Positions 1 through 9,025 are shown, counted from the stretch's first letter. The stretch: 64,000 nucleotides of DNA from Nostoc sp. 106C (GCF_002154725.1 NZ_MTAW01000221.1:1-64000); one strand, 5' to 3'. Numbers and translations: made by a program. Notes: generated by a model from the letters alone, not told the origin.

Positions 1-774
1 AGGGTCGGCATAACCCTCATCATGACGAGCTAACAAGGTACACTCAATCGAGTTGGTTTTAAAACAAGTTACCAAAGCTTGGAATGACTGACCAACTTCT
101 GGCACAAGACTATTTATTGGTCGCCAAGAGTTCTCACCCTGAATTTGAAACAGTCCTTGAAGGTTAATCCGCATGAACGGATGCCAACCAATACTCTTGA
201 TTTGTTGGTACAACCAATCTGCATAAAGTCCTCTGTCTGTGGTAACGATGACAAACCAATCTGCTGGAACTGTTTGACTGATATAGCGAAATAATTCTTG
301 CCAATGAGGCTTCCAACTTCCGGGTTTGGTTGCTTCGACTATTTTCCAGGCAATCGGAATTCCGCAACCTCGGTAGACAACACTAATTGCTAACACGGTG
401 AATCTATCGCTCAATGTGGAAGCATCTGCTGCCAATGCTAGCCGTTTTTCTGATTCTGGCCATAGGCATAAAATCCACGACAACAACGGACTAAAACAAG
501 ATGTTACCTCCAATGAAGCCCGCCCATCTTTTGTTTTTGTTTTATCTTCTGCGTCTCTTAACCATTCCCGTAACTGCTGACGTACTGTATTTTCCTTTTT
601 TCCCAATAGCTCTGCTAAAAACACCGAAACTGTTGTCAGCCCGCTTGATTGGGTCATGACTATCCCAAAACTCCACATTGCTAGTACTACTGCTTGTGAC
701 TTGGACAGATGCGGCATCTTTTCTATGACTGTCCTCGTCCATTGTCTTAATTCCTCATTCTTTCCTAGCTGCAT
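1..774 (-). CDS. Transposase, DDE type, 5' part only (cut by window edge)
   Basis: The frame runs open from an ATG at 774 to position 1 (258 codons) with no stop, so the gene continues beyond the window. The protein starts MQLGKNEELRQWTR. It carries two aspartates in DDE-type contexts: one in LALAADAS followed by TLSDRFTVLAISVVYRGCG, the other in IVTTDRGLYADWLYQ. That spacing and the surrounding text are typical of IS4-like transposases (family knowledge); the third acidic residue would lie outside the window. It is the mobility enzyme of an insertion sequence. No stop or frameshift is visible in the part seen, so it may be intact. I cannot name the exact IS family, and the terminal repeats could not be located. 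Confidence 0.85.
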   Translation of the reverse strand, partial: MQLGKNEELRQWTRTVIEKMPHLSKSQAVVLAMWSFGIVMTQSSGLTTVSVFLAELLGKKENTVRQQLREWLRDAEDKTKTKDGRASLEVTSCFSPLLSWILCLWPESEKRLALAADASTLSDRFTVLAISVVYRGCGIPIAWKIVEATKPGSWKPHWQELFRYISQTVPADWFVIVTTDRGLYADWLYQQIKSIGWHPFMRINLQGLFQIQGENSWRPINSLVPEVGQSFQALVTCFKTNSIECTLLARHDEGYADP

Positions 775-1270
775 TTTCCCTCCCACACCCTGACATTCTT
801 CGCCGCATCTGCCTTAGTTATTTTTGCGGTCTGACTTCAGTTCTGTATTTTACTCGCTATATTGCCCCTTTCTTAAATCCCTACCCTTGAAAGAAGGCTT
901 GGGGAGGGGATACAAGGGAGGGATAAAATGCTTGTGGGATAAATGATAGAGCTTAAGTTGACACCATGAGCATTGCTGTGCCCCTATTTCATTAACGAAT
1001 TTGATATACTAAATCGCCTCAACCTCTGCGATTGCTTCCTTACACTACGTTCTGGTCGCAATGACAAATTTTGCTTGCGTAAGTCCTGTACTTATTAAAT
1101 TCACTCTCAACTAATACCAATTTGAAAAAAGAATGCGACAGATTGTAGGGGCACGGCACTGCCGTGACCTCTAGAATATTTATTGATGTGTCGCAAACAT
1201 TATTTGATTTGGTATAAGTGGATGTTTTTGATATGAAACAACGAAGAAATTTTGATAGCAAGAAAGCTCC
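775..1270. other. Repeat-rich intergenic stretch without a gene
   Basis: About 500 bases between the transposase and the tetR gene hold no supportable coding frame. They contain a G/A-rich stretch near 890-930, a segment around 1025-1065 of the kind often repeated in Nostocales genomes (CGATTGCTTCC ... CGCAATGAC), and the MITE-like element at 1110-1219. The short frames here have no homology that I recognise and overlap these repeats. Confidence 0.6.
1110..1219. mobile_element. MITE-like element, 110 bp
   Basis: The two ends are inverted repeats of about 31 bp with mismatches. The left end reads ACTAATACCAATTTGAA and reaches TGCGACA; the right end, read on the opposite strand, is ACTTATACCAAATCAAA and also reaches TGCGACA. 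The centre contains a perfect palindrome at 1152-1166 (CACGGCA c TGCCGTG). There is no coding capacity. Short length, matching ends and intergenic placement fit a miniature inverted-repeat element; the parent transposase is unknown. Confidence 0.6.
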
Positions 1271-1876
1271 TTAGAGGCTAGAATTTGGCATTTTTGGGCA
1301 AAACTCCTCGATTAGCTGCGCTTTGACTTCATCCAACGGAAAACTCTGCGGATAGGTCGAAAACATCAGCATGATACCCTGTAAGGTCGATGAAAAGTAG
1401 ATAGATCTCTTCCTAGGATTTGGAACCCCTAGCTTTATAAACATCTCAGTCTGCACCTCGAACTGCTTTGCTTGCTCATCCATCAACTTCTGTCCATATT
1501 TAGCTACGACTGGATCGAGTCTGGGTTGGGTAAACAGGTTGAGGTAGAAACGAAAAACTTCAGGTTGTCGGCGGACATCATCTAGCGCACCCTCGGCAAT
1601 ATGGCGGATTTGCTCGGCAGGCGTCTTTTTTACCGCAGCCGCCTGCATGACAATTAACAGGTCGTTGAGTCGGACATCGACCATAGCTGCAAACAGATCC
1701 TCTTTGCCTTTGAAGTAATGATAAAGAAGCCCCTTCGAGATATTTGCTGTCTTGGCCACCTCGTCAATTGAGGTGGCGTGATAGCCTTTGCTGAAGAAAA
1801 GATCCATCGCGGCTTTGAGGATTTGCTCCTTGGTAGCACGACGGATGCGTTCGTTCTCTTCTGGTGTGCGTGGCAT
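1271..1876 (-). CDS. TetR/AcrR family transcriptional regulator
   Basis: A 201-residue one-domain repressor. The N-terminal helix-turn-helix (about residues 15-60) has the standard TetR pattern: ILKAAMDLFFSKGYHATSID, then VAKTANISKGLLYHYF and KGKEDLF. The rest is the all-helical ligand and dimerisation domain, whose ligand is not predictable. It lies 8 bases downstream of the alpha/beta hydrolase gene on the same strand, so the two form an operon. A palindrome overlapping the promoter of that operon (2742-2759) is a good candidate for its own operator. The likely role is an autorepressor controlling the hydrolase in response to a small molecule. Confidence 0.9.
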   Translation of the reverse strand: MPRTPEENERIRRATKEQILKAAMDLFFSKGYHATSIDEVAKTANISKGLLYHYFKGKEDLFAAMVDVRLNDLLIVMQAAAVKKTPAEQIRHIAEGALDDVRRQPEVFRFYLNLFTQPRLDPVVAKYGQKLMDEQAKQFEVQTEMFIKLGVPNPRKRSIYFSSTLQGIMLMFSTYPQSFPLDEVKAQLIEEFCPKMPNSSL

Positions 1877-1884
1877 CTTTGTTC

Positions 1885-2640
1885 TTACTTGCTCAGAAAA
1901 TGACTGATCAGAGTGTAAACTTCTCCTGAGTGAGTTAGGGTCGGCATATGATCTGCCCCATCGATTTCGGCAAAGCGAATATCAGGAACCTGTTTGAACA
2001 ACTCAGCGATGCGGAAGAGGTCCTTACTGTCCTTTGTGCCGATGATGAAAAGGGTTTTTGTTTGAAGCTCATGTAATCTGGCGATCGCAGGCGGTTGCGG
2101 CCATATTTGCTCGGAACTCTTCCAATCAAAATACCGCTGTGTATTGTGCTTTGTCATCTCATACATCAGCTCGCTGTGTTGACTATTCATCACCGTGCTA
2201 TATATCGCCCCGTCTAACATCAGGTTGACCATTTTCTCTACATCCGGAGCCGCCGCCATGACTTGCGCATACCACTGTTGCGTTTCTTTTGAGAATTCAT
2301 AGCCTGAAAGTCCAGGAGCCACTAGCACCAGCTTAGATACTCTCTGGGGATAGGACAAGGCAAAATCAGTAGCAATCTGTCCGCCGATTGAATGCCCCAC
2401 AAGGGCAGCTTTGTCAATGCCAATATGGTCGAGGAGTCTTGTTAAATCTTCAACGTAATTAGCAGGTTCCAAAGGTGGTGGTGACTTTCCAGCACCGCGT
2501 CCATCGAATGTGATTACCTGATATTTCTTCGCTAACTGTGGGGCGATAAATTGCCAGTCGCGTAAATCTGCGCCGCCACTGTGAATTAAGGCGATCGCTT
2601 CGCCAGTACCTTGAATTTCATAATGCAAATCCATTGTCAT
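1885..2640 (-). CDS. Alpha/beta-fold hydrolase
   Basis: A soluble alpha/beta hydrolase of 251 residues from the chosen start. Visible landmarks are the oxyanion region IHSGGADLRDW, the strand VITFDGRGAGKS, the nucleophile elbow VGHSIGGQ (serine), the acid in FIIGTKDSKD, and the histidine in GADHMP. Together these give a complete Ser-Asp-His triad. The frame opens upstream at 2760, but an AGGAGG sits 6 bases before the ATG at 2640, so I place the start there. It is the first gene of an operon with the TetR regulator. The substrate is unknown; an esterase or C-C hydrolase acting on the regulator's inducer is an inference. Confidence 0.88.
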   Translation of the reverse strand: MTMDLHYEIQGTGEAIALIHSGGADLRDWQFIAPQLAKKYQVITFDGRGAGKSPPPLEPANYVEDLTRLLDHIGIDKAALVGHSIGGQIATDFALSYPQRVSKLVLVAPGLSGYEFSKETQQWYAQVMAAAPDVEKMVNLMLDGAIYSTVMNSQHSELMYEMTKHNTQRYFDWKSSEQIWPQPPAIARLHELQTKTLFIIGTKDSKDLFRIAELFKQVPDIRFAEIDGADHMPTLTHSGEVYTLISHFLSK

Positions 2641-2741
2641 ATCCATCCTCCTTTTCACCACCAGTCCTAGGCGGTCACGATAGATGCTGTAGTCAACGAT
2701 CTTCTTTTGATGGTACTTACTACTATCGTCAATATAGTTTA

Positions 2742-2759
2742 TGACTGACCATACAGTCA
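2742..2759 (-). promoter_or_regulatory. Palindromic operator over the hydrolase-tetR promoter
   Basis: TGACTG-6-CAGTCA is a perfect 6+6 inverted repeat. On the minus strand it overlaps a promoter-like arrangement: TTGACT as -35 and, after a 17-18 base gap, CTATAT/TATATT as -10, ahead of the hydrolase gene. TetR-family operators usually look like this and usually sit on their own promoters. The match to the adjacent TetR gene is inferred from position. Confidence 0.65.
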
Positions 2760-2886
2760 ATAAAAAACTATAGAAAAATAGCCCTCCTGTTGAAGGAGGG
2801 TTGGGGTAGTATTTGATAGATAAATAACCTAACTGAACAGTACAGTATTGAGATCGGAGTTAGCAGTAAGTGACAGACTAGCTCAA

Positions 2887-3564
2887 CTACAAAGATTGAC
2901 TGCTGAGTGCTAATTTTTGCTCACGGTTGATCAGAATACCTCTCAACCCAGCGGCTTTTGCTCCGTGATAATCTTCGTCTGCACTGTCACCAATGTGCCA
3001 TGCGGCCTCAGGTGAGCAGCCATGTTTTTCCAAAGCAATAGCAAAAATTTGCGGATCGGGTTTAGCTGCACGTGCTTGGGTAGAAATGGTGATGGAGGTA
3101 AAAAAGTCTCTCAATCCCAAACTTTGCAACACTGAGTAAATGCGGGAATCAAAATTAGAAACTATCCCTAACTCGATTCCCATTCGTCGCCAATTTACCA
3201 AAGCTGGTAGAACATCGGGATAGACAAACCACGGTTCAGCAGTGCCAAAGTGGATGTAGAGTTCGCTAAAAAAAGCCGAAAAGTCAGAGAATTGCTTGAG
3301 AACGCCTGCGCCTTCAAAAGTATTGAGGGCAATTATCCGCCACCAATCAAATTCACGTTGGGGAATATCTTGTGAGTCTGTATCTGGAAATATCGGTGGT
3401 GGTGCTGTTTTAAAGCTTTCGATGAATGCTTTATTCAATGTATCAGCGGAAACCTCAACATCAAATTCCTGGGCTATCTGACGATAAACCTCGCCTACAC
3501 TACCTTTAACCCCGATGAGTGTGCCTACAGCATCTAAAAAAATAACTTTCGGTCGTTCCATCAA
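2887..3564 (-). CDS. HAD-IA family hydrolase (HDHD3-like)
   Basis: A 225-residue haloacid dehalogenase-superfamily hydrolase. Motif I is FLDAVGTL: the nucleophilic Asp is present and the second position is Val, as is usual in the HDHD3-like branch. Motif II is GIVSNFD, the motif III lysine is in RAAKPDPQIF, and motif IV is WHIGDSADEDYHGAKAAG. A helical cap lies between motifs I and II (about residues 18-110). It is probably a cytoplasmic phosphatase of unknown substrate. It stands alone, with about 80 bases to the next gene on the same strand. Confidence 0.88.
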   Translation of the reverse strand: MMERPKVIFLDAVGTLIGVKGSVGEVYRQIAQEFDVEVSADTLNKAFIESFKTAPPPIFPDTDSQDIPQREFDWWRIIALNTFEGAGVLKQFSDFSAFFSELYIHFGTAEPWFVYPDVLPALVNWRRMGIELGIVSNFDSRIYSVLQSLGLRDFFTSITISTQARAAKPDPQIFAIALEKHGCSPEAAWHIGDSADEDYHGAKAAGLRGILINREQKLALSSQSL

Positions 3565-3644
3565 AATGTTATGCTTTTGAATTCTGGATTTGGAATTGTG
3601 CCTGATTAGAGCTTCAGTGCATAGTTATATTTACGCACTATTTG

Positions 3645-4838
3645 CTACCGAGAAAGCGTTTCTATAATAGGACGGACTAGCCAATTAAAACCAACTCTCA
3701 GCTGATGATCTAAAGTTGGCAATCGATACAAATAAGCAAGACGACGGGCTACGTATGCTAACGGACCGTCTAGTTTGATTCCTAAGCCAGTGAGAGTAGC
3801 ATTATCTACACCCAATGACAACATTTCCCCTAATTTTTGATATTGGAAAGGCAGTAAGGGGCGATTGGTAAGGGAAGCCCAGATATTCCAAGCTGTATAA
3901 TCTGCTTGCTGAAAAGCAGCTTGAGCAGTAGCTGGGATTTGCTGACCTTGGGCATCAACACAGTCGGCTAAATCTCCCAAAGCAAAGATTTCTGTATGTT
4001 CCAGAACTTGCAAAGTCGCTGTAGTAGTGATTTGACCGCGCTGATTGTGTTTGAGAGGTAACGATTTGACTACCGGACTCACCCTTGTTCCTACAGTCCA
4101 AATCACCAAATCTACAGGAATTGTGTCTACTTGATTTTTATATTCTAGAGAAATAGTATCTTTCCCAATAGAATCTATATTGGTTTCTAAATCGATAAAT
4201 ACGCCCCTTGTTTCCAAAGCTTTTTTCGCTGCTTCGCGGTTAAATTCTGGGGAAGTTCGTAAAATTTGGTCAGTAATTTCTATGAGGCGGAAGCGTCCTC
4301 TTTCTCCTAGTCTGTCTGCTAACTTACAGGCTAACTCTACACCGCTGTAACCTGCCCCAACAATTGCCACCCGAATCTTATCAGTATCTGATTCTTCCAA
4401 AACCCGCAAGCGTTCTTCCAAACGATAGGCATCAGCAATTGTGCGGAATGAGTAGGCGTAGGAGGTCGCACCAGCAACCAAATCTAGTGGGGTTTCTCCA
4501 CCCAAGGCCAGTACTAATCGGTCGTAGGGTATTTCTGGGCCATTTTGTAAGTGTACCCGTTGCTGGTCGATATCAATTCCCGCAACAACAGCTTGATAAA
4601 AACGTACACCTGTGCCTTGTAAAATTTCTGCGAAAGGTGGAGCTATTTCCCAAGTTTGCAGTTCGCCAGTAAGTAATTCGTATAGTAAGGGAGAAAAGAG
4701 GAAGCGATCGCTTTGATCTACTAGCACAATTTCGGGTTTTTGCGTAGATTCCCAAGGTAACTGGCTCAAGCGCAAGGCAGTATAGAGACCACCAAAGCCT
4801 CCACCAAGGATTACAATTCTATGAGTTTGTTGAGTCAT
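3645..4838 (-). CDS. Type II NADH dehydrogenase-like NAD(P)/FAD oxidoreductase
   Basis: A 397-residue two-dinucleotide-fold flavoprotein. The FAD-binding fold opens at RIVILGGGFGGLYTALRL near the N-terminus, and the NAD(P)-binding fold has RVAIVGAGYSGVELACKL near residue 155. The second FAD contact is EIFALGDLADC near residue 285. This is the NDH-2 (Ndb) layout; such enzymes pass electrons from NAD(P)H to quinones at the membrane surface without pumping protons. Cyanobacteria carry several paralogues, including the demethylphylloquinone reductase NdbB, and I cannot assign which this is. The C-terminus is amphipathic rather than a clear membrane span. Confidence 0.88.
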   Translation of the reverse strand: MTQQTHRIVILGGGFGGLYTALRLSQLPWESTQKPEIVLVDQSDRFLFSPLLYELLTGELQTWEIAPPFAEILQGTGVRFYQAVVAGIDIDQQRVHLQNGPEIPYDRLVLALGGETPLDLVAGATSYAYSFRTIADAYRLEERLRVLEESDTDKIRVAIVGAGYSGVELACKLADRLGERGRFRLIEITDQILRTSPEFNREAAKKALETRGVFIDLETNIDSIGKDTISLEYKNQVDTIPVDLVIWTVGTRVSPVVKSLPLKHNQRGQITTTATLQVLEHTEIFALGDLADCVDAQGQQIPATAQAAFQQADYTAWNIWASLTNRPLLPFQYQKLGEMLSLGVDNATLTGLGIKLDGPLAYVARRLAYLYRLPTLDHQLRVGFNWLVRPIIETLSR

Positions 4839-5290
4839 CTTTTCTTAGGGACAGTCAATCCCATCTGGGCAACTAACATTCAGTGTAATGATTTATTTCT
4901 GTCTAATGCCATGATTCAACAATCTAGGCATATCCCTTAATGCAGTTCTTAGGTGGGTAATATTACACCCTAGCTGAAATCAAGATCTGAGCGGCTGAGA
5001 AATCTCTGTAATACGTTAGTAATTTTATACATAAAAGTTACTGAAAAGCGAATTCTGCGATGGTAAGTGGTACTAGCGATCGCATCCAAGATTAATCCTA
5101 GTAAAAATACATCCTAGATATTCAGTTATGAGGTTTTACGAGTACATTTGTTACTCTATGTACTTTGCATGGGAACAATAAAGTTAAGTCGATTACGGCT
5201 GCTTAATCAACTAAATATTACCTGGTAATGTTTCCAGCTTAGTTTAACAACAACAATCTTGTGAATTGGTAGTGCCAAACTTAAACTTAG
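4839..5290. other. Intergenic region between divergent genes
   Basis: About 450 bases separate the NADH dehydrogenase-like gene (minus) from the GAF histidine kinase (plus). The region must hold both promoters. There is one HIP1 site (GCGATCGC, near 5076). I see no gene, no strong hairpin and no correctly spaced NtcA site. Confidence 0.5.
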
Positions 5291-7009
5291 ATGACCCGAA
5301 TCAATTTCAGAAAGCTAGTTACCCAAAAAGAATTCCTGGCCATCCTCAACCACTTGGAAAAGGAGATGGGCACTGCTATCTGCATTGAAGATATAGATGG
5401 CAAACCACTAATTGGTATTAATAGTGACGTCAGATCCTATAGATATCCAGTAAACCTCTCAGAGGAAATTATTGGTTGGGTAATTGGGGATCAGAAAAGT
5501 GCTGGCATTGCAGCTCTAGTTTCTTACCTAGCACAACAGCAACAAGACAAAAAAGTAGTTGTTAGGGAATTGCTAGAAAAGTATGAAGAAATAGATTTAT
5601 TTCAAGACCTTTCTACACAAGTTACAGCCAGTCTAGATGTTCAAGAAATTTCCCGATTGGTAATTGAGGAAGCTAGAAACTTAATTAACTCTACCAGCGG
5701 TGCAATTTTGTTGCTAGATGACAACACTGGTGGGCTGAAAATTCTTTGGGAATATGGTCAGATTCGTACAATAACAGAACCCCTGAAGTTAGGTCATGGC
5801 ATAGTTGGGACAATTCTTCAATCAGGTAACGGTGAGATAATCAATCATGTCTGTGCCGATCCCAGATTTATGGAGTTTCAAACTAGAGTAAGTTCTCTCA
5901 TTTGCGTACCCCTAACGTCTAAAAAACAGCTGATTGGGGCAATTGTTATGTGCAGCGAGACTCCAACCACATACTCTACTAAAGACTGGAAACTACTTAG
6001 CATTTTGGCATTGCAAACAGCAGGCGCGATCGAGAAAGCTCTACTTTACGAGCAAAGCTGTACAGCGGCACAAGTCGCCCAAGAACAAGCACAGCAACTC
6101 CAGCGTACCCTTTTTGAACTTCAGCATACACAGACTAGGCTGATTCAAAGCGAAAAAATGTCTTCATTGGGTAATTTAGTTGCAGAAGTTGCCCATGACA
6201 TGAACAATCCAATCAACTACGTCAGTGGTAACCTCAGCCATATTCAACAATCTACGCAAGAACTTTTGGGTTTGTTGCAACTTTATCAACAGCACTATTC
6301 GCAGCCAGCCTTAGAAATTCAAGCTGTGCTTGACAATCTTGATTTAGAGTTTCTGATCGAAGATCTGAACAAAATGCTATCGTCGATGATTTTAGGAGTT
6401 GGGCGGATGCGCCAACTTGCCTTGTCTTTAAGGAACTTCTCCCGTTTGGATCAGGTGGAGATGAAGCCAGTTGACATTCATGAGGGTATCGATAGCACAT
6501 TGCTGATTTTACAAAGCCGACTCAAGCCAAAAGAAAGGAATTTAGGCATTCAGGTAATCAAAGATTACGGCAAGATTCCTTTGGTTGAAGGCTATGCCAA
6601 CCAACTAAACCAAGTATTTATGAACTTGATTGCTAATGCGATCGATGCTTTAGAGGAATCAATGATCAGCTGCCAATGGCCAGTCACCACAGGAAAAACC
6701 ACCGATCAATTCCAAATTCTCATTACTACTGCGATGGTTGACTCTTCTTGGCTGAAAATTCAAATTGCTGACAATGGTCCAGGTATCCCAGACAGCTTAC
6801 AAAAGCGATTATTTGAGCCGTTTTTCACCACCAAGCCTAGTGGTAAAGGTACTGGGCTAGGACTATCAATCAGCCACCAAATTATTGAGAAGCATGGCGG
6901 ATTGCTGCGTTGTTTATCTCAACCTGGAGAAGGAACTACTTTCTGCATAGAAATTCCAGTTATGCAAAGCGCCTTCAAATCTGCTAATACGGTTATTACA
7001 AACGACTAA
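5291..7009 (+). CDS. GAF-domain sensor histidine kinase
   Basis: A 572-residue soluble sensor kinase without membrane spans. The N-terminal 100 residues are a poorly conserved sensory region, followed by a GAF domain (about 118-255). A coiled coil leads into the dimerisation domain, with phospho-accepting His near residue 302 in EVAHDMNNPINY. The ATPase domain shows the N box NQVFMNLIANAIDALEE, the G1 box DNGPGIP, the F box FEPFFTTK and the G2 box GKGTGLGLSIS. The H box with DMNNP is the class common in cyanobacterial kinases. A lone receiver gene follows 352 bases downstream and is the obvious candidate partner. The ligand of the GAF domain is unknown. Confidence 0.92.
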   Translation: MTRINFRKLVTQKEFLAILNHLEKEMGTAICIEDIDGKPLIGINSDVRSYRYPVNLSEEIIGWVIGDQKSAGIAALVSYLAQQQQDKKVVVRELLEKYEEIDLFQDLSTQVTASLDVQEISRLVIEEARNLINSTSGAILLLDDNTGGLKILWEYGQIRTITEPLKLGHGIVGTILQSGNGEIINHVCADPRFMEFQTRVSSLICVPLTSKKQLIGAIVMCSETPTTYSTKDWKLLSILALQTAGAIEKALLYEQSCTAAQVAQEQAQQLQRTLFELQHTQTRLIQSEKMSSLGNLVAEVAHDMNNPINYVSGNLSHIQQSTQELLGLLQLYQQHYSQPALEIQAVLDNLDLEFLIEDLNKMLSSMILGVGRMRQLALSLRNFSRLDQVEMKPVDIHEGIDSTLLILQSRLKPKERNLGIQVIKDYGKIPLVEGYANQLNQVFMNLIANAIDALEESMISCQWPVTTGKTTDQFQILITTAMVDSSWLKIQIADNGPGIPDSLQKRLFEPFFTTKPSGKGTGLGLSISHQIIEKHGGLLRCLSQPGEGTTFCIEIPVMQSAFKSANTVITND

Positions 7010-7241
7010 CTGAACTAATTAAAGCAAGGCAATCCACAAAAAATAACAGATGGTAAATATGAGGGTAGTTCTTGCTAGCATCACCCGATCAAAGGTTGTA
7101 GTAGTCAATAAAAACTCTTCAACCTTAAAAATACTGACAGACATATTACAGACACAGAGATACAATATTATTGCAACATCCAGAATTCAATAATGTCTAC
7201 AACAATTACTAATAAGTTAGTTCAATTTAACAAACAAAGGT

Positions 7242-7263
7242 TTTAGGTTTAAAGAAACCTAAA
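7242..7263. repeat. Perfect 9-bp stem-loop between kinase and receiver genes
   Basis: TTTAGGTTT, loop AAAG, AAACCTAAA. It is not followed by a T-run, so it is a poor terminator. It could influence expression of the receiver gene 98 bases downstream. Confidence 0.4.
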
Positions 7264-7361
7264 TTCCAGAAAGTTACTCCAAGTTTCAGTAAACATAGAA
7301 AAAGTCTATTTATTTACACTTTTTTATAATCAATACATAAATAGGAGACTTATAAATTTGT

Positions 7362-7754
7362 ATGAATAATAAAGTATTAATTGTCGATGATGAAACTAGT
7401 GTTCGTCTGTTGCTAGAAGAAGCTCTTGAGAGTTTAGAAGAGGAAAAAATAGAAATATTAATAGCTAAAAATGGTGAAGAAGCATTGAAAATTATTCAAA
7501 CAGAAAAGCCAAAGCTGGTGTTTTTAGATGTCATAATGCCGAAAATGAGCGGAATAGAAGTTTGTGATACTGTTAAAAATAAACTAGAAATGCCAGATGT
7601 TTATATTATTATGCTAACTGCTAATGGACAGGAGGTTGATAAACAACAAGGTTGTGAGGCTGGTGCAGATTTATATATGACCAAGCCTTTTCGTTCCAGA
7701 AATGTTCTAAAAATTTCTCGAGAGGTGCTTGGTTTGTCAGCTATTAGCGAATAA
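7362..7754 (+). CDS. Stand-alone response regulator receiver (CheY-like)
   Basis: A 130-residue protein made of a receiver domain only. Acidic pocket residues are in VLIVDDE (start), the phospho-acceptor Asp is in LVFLDVIMPKMSG, the switch Thr is in MLTANG, and the conserved Lys is in MTKPF. There is no output domain, so it must act by protein contact or as a phosphorelay shuttle. It follows the GAF kinase on the same strand, which is the likely donor. An AGGAG lies about 15 bases before the ATG, farther than usual, and no better start is present. A strong hairpin downstream (7933-7967) may terminate transcription. Confidence 0.9.
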   Translation: MNNKVLIVDDETSVRLLLEEALESLEEEKIEILIAKNGEEALKIIQTEKPKLVFLDVIMPKMSGIEVCDTVKNKLEMPDVYIIMLTANGQEVDKQQGCEAGADLYMTKPFRSRNVLKISREVLGLSAISE

Positions 7755-7932
7755 GCTGTGACAATCCTACAAGAATTGTAACCTTTTTTGTTAAAGCTTT
7801 TTTAGGCTGTGCCTAGTTGAGTGGATTACCTATATACCATTGATTATTAGACTGTAATTTTAAATCATTTGAGATCGCTATAGAAACGAGTAAGGATTAT
7901 TATTTATTTTAGGTTTAAAGTTTTTTATAAGC

Positions 7933-7967
7933 AAAAGGCGGTTCGTAAATAATAGCAACCGCCTTTT
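7933..7967. terminator. Bidirectional intrinsic terminator
   Basis: An 11-bp perfect stem, AAAAGGCGGTT and AACCGCCTTTT, with a 13-base loop. T-runs are on both strands. It lies 24 bases after the stop of chaB (minus) and about 180 bases after the receiver gene (plus), so it can serve both. Confidence 0.75.
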
Positions 7968-7990
7968 ATTTAAAATTTATTTAGAGGCAA

Positions 7991-8236
7991 TTAATTGCCT
8001 CCAGTAGTGATAGCCTTATTGTGAATTGGGGGATCTTCAGATTTTCTGTGCCATTGACCGCCATTAGCTGGCTCATATTCATTTCTAACACTATTCCAAG
8101 CTACATCTCGAGCTGCTTCTTCATTCATACCGTTGTCTTGAGCTGCATTGAATGCTGCAAAGAAAAGCTGTTGGGCATGTTCAGGAAGCTGATCTTTAAT
8201 GTCCTGAGGTAATTCGTCTATCTGCTTATAAGGCAT
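7991..8236 (-). CDS. chaB: ChaB family protein
   Basis: A small 81-residue protein matching the ChaB family along its length: the opening MPYKQIDELP, then LPEHAQQLFFAAFNAA and the DVAWNSVRNEYE region. ChaB was first linked to cation transport regulation in E. coli, but its biochemical role is not settled. In cyanobacteria such genes often sit in stress-response clusters, and this one opens such a run here. The tail is short, polar and variable. A terminator lies directly downstream. Confidence 0.88.
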   Translation of the reverse strand: MPYKQIDELPQDIKDQLPEHAQQLFFAAFNAAQDNGMNEEAARDVAWNSVRNEYEPANGGQWHRKSEDPPIHNKAITTGGN

Positions 8237-8347
8237 AAACCTACTCCGATTATCTCAACTTAGGTTTATAGTAAAAAATACAAAATTAGATTTCCTCTGC
8301 AAGTAGAGATATACAAACACCATACTTTTGGCTGAGTAAAACAATTT

Positions 8348-9025
8348 TTAAATCAGCCCGGCAATGATGTTGATGGTAATCGCTAGAATGGTAGTGTTAA
8401 AAAAGAAAGATAATATGCTATGAAGTAAAGTTAAGCGTCTCATAGCACTAGATGTTGTTCCTACATCAGAAACTTGGCTAGTCATACCGATAACAAAAGA
8501 ATAATAGAGAAATTCCCAATAATCTGGATAATCATTATTAGGAAAATCTAATCCTCCAGTTATTTCTTCAGTACTATTGCTATTAGGCTGATGTTGATAA
8601 TAGCTATGTGCATATTGCAGAGCAAACATTGTATGCACCAGTAACCAAGAACCTACAATTGTCATAATGGAAAGTATGACGTGTAAGGTCAGCAAAATTG
8701 CTGATGCGCCTTTTTTATCAGTTAGTAAAAACCCGATCGCTAACACACTAGCACAAGCCGCAGCAATTACCAGCATAAATATAGCCAAACGACCTTCGTA
8801 TTCACTCTCAGCATAACGACGGGTTTTTTCGGGAGTAGCTTTGCTCATCTTCCACCAAGTTATGGCTAAAAAAAAGTCAGAACCTGAATTCCAAGCACAG
8901 AGAATCCGGGTAGGTAAATGTAGCCAATGGGGAAGTATTAGTGAAACTAATGTAGCAATAAAGACAGCTATAATTAACCTAGGTCGCGGATCGAAATTTT
9001 TAAACAAATTAATTCTAATAGGCAC
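8348..9025 (-). CDS. DUF1345 integral membrane protein
   Basis: A 225-residue polytopic membrane protein with about five hydrophobic segments (near residues 15-35, 38-55, 80-102, 110-130 and 195-222). The conserved DUF1345 part includes DFFLAITWWKMSKATPE, the YYSFVIGMTSQVSDV stretch and the C-terminal FFFNTTILAITINI. The start is GTG. Function in the family is unknown; members are bacterial inner-membrane proteins. It is in the same orientation as chaB and the DUF6335 gene in the stress-type run but well spaced from both. Confidence 0.87.
   Translation of the reverse strand: MPIRINLFKNFDPRPRLIIAVFIATLVSLILPHWLHLPTRILCAWNSGSDFFLAITWWKMSKATPEKTRRYAESEYEGRLAIFMLVIAAACASVLAIGFLLTDKKGASAILLTLHVILSIMTIVGSWLLVHTMFALQYAHSYYQHQPNSNSTEEITGGLDFPNNDYPDYWEFLYYSFVIGMTSQVSDVGTTSSAMRRLTLLHSILSFFFNTTILAITINIIAGLI

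Noticed and set aside
1040-1261. 73-codon minus-strand frame before tetR
   Set aside because: It runs through the MITE-like element and a dispersed repeat and has no recognisable family.
4839-5290. NtcA-type promoter (GTA-8-TAC) ahead of the kinase
   Set aside because: Candidate half-sites exist (e.g. GTACATTTGTTAC) but the spacing is 7 or 4, not 8.
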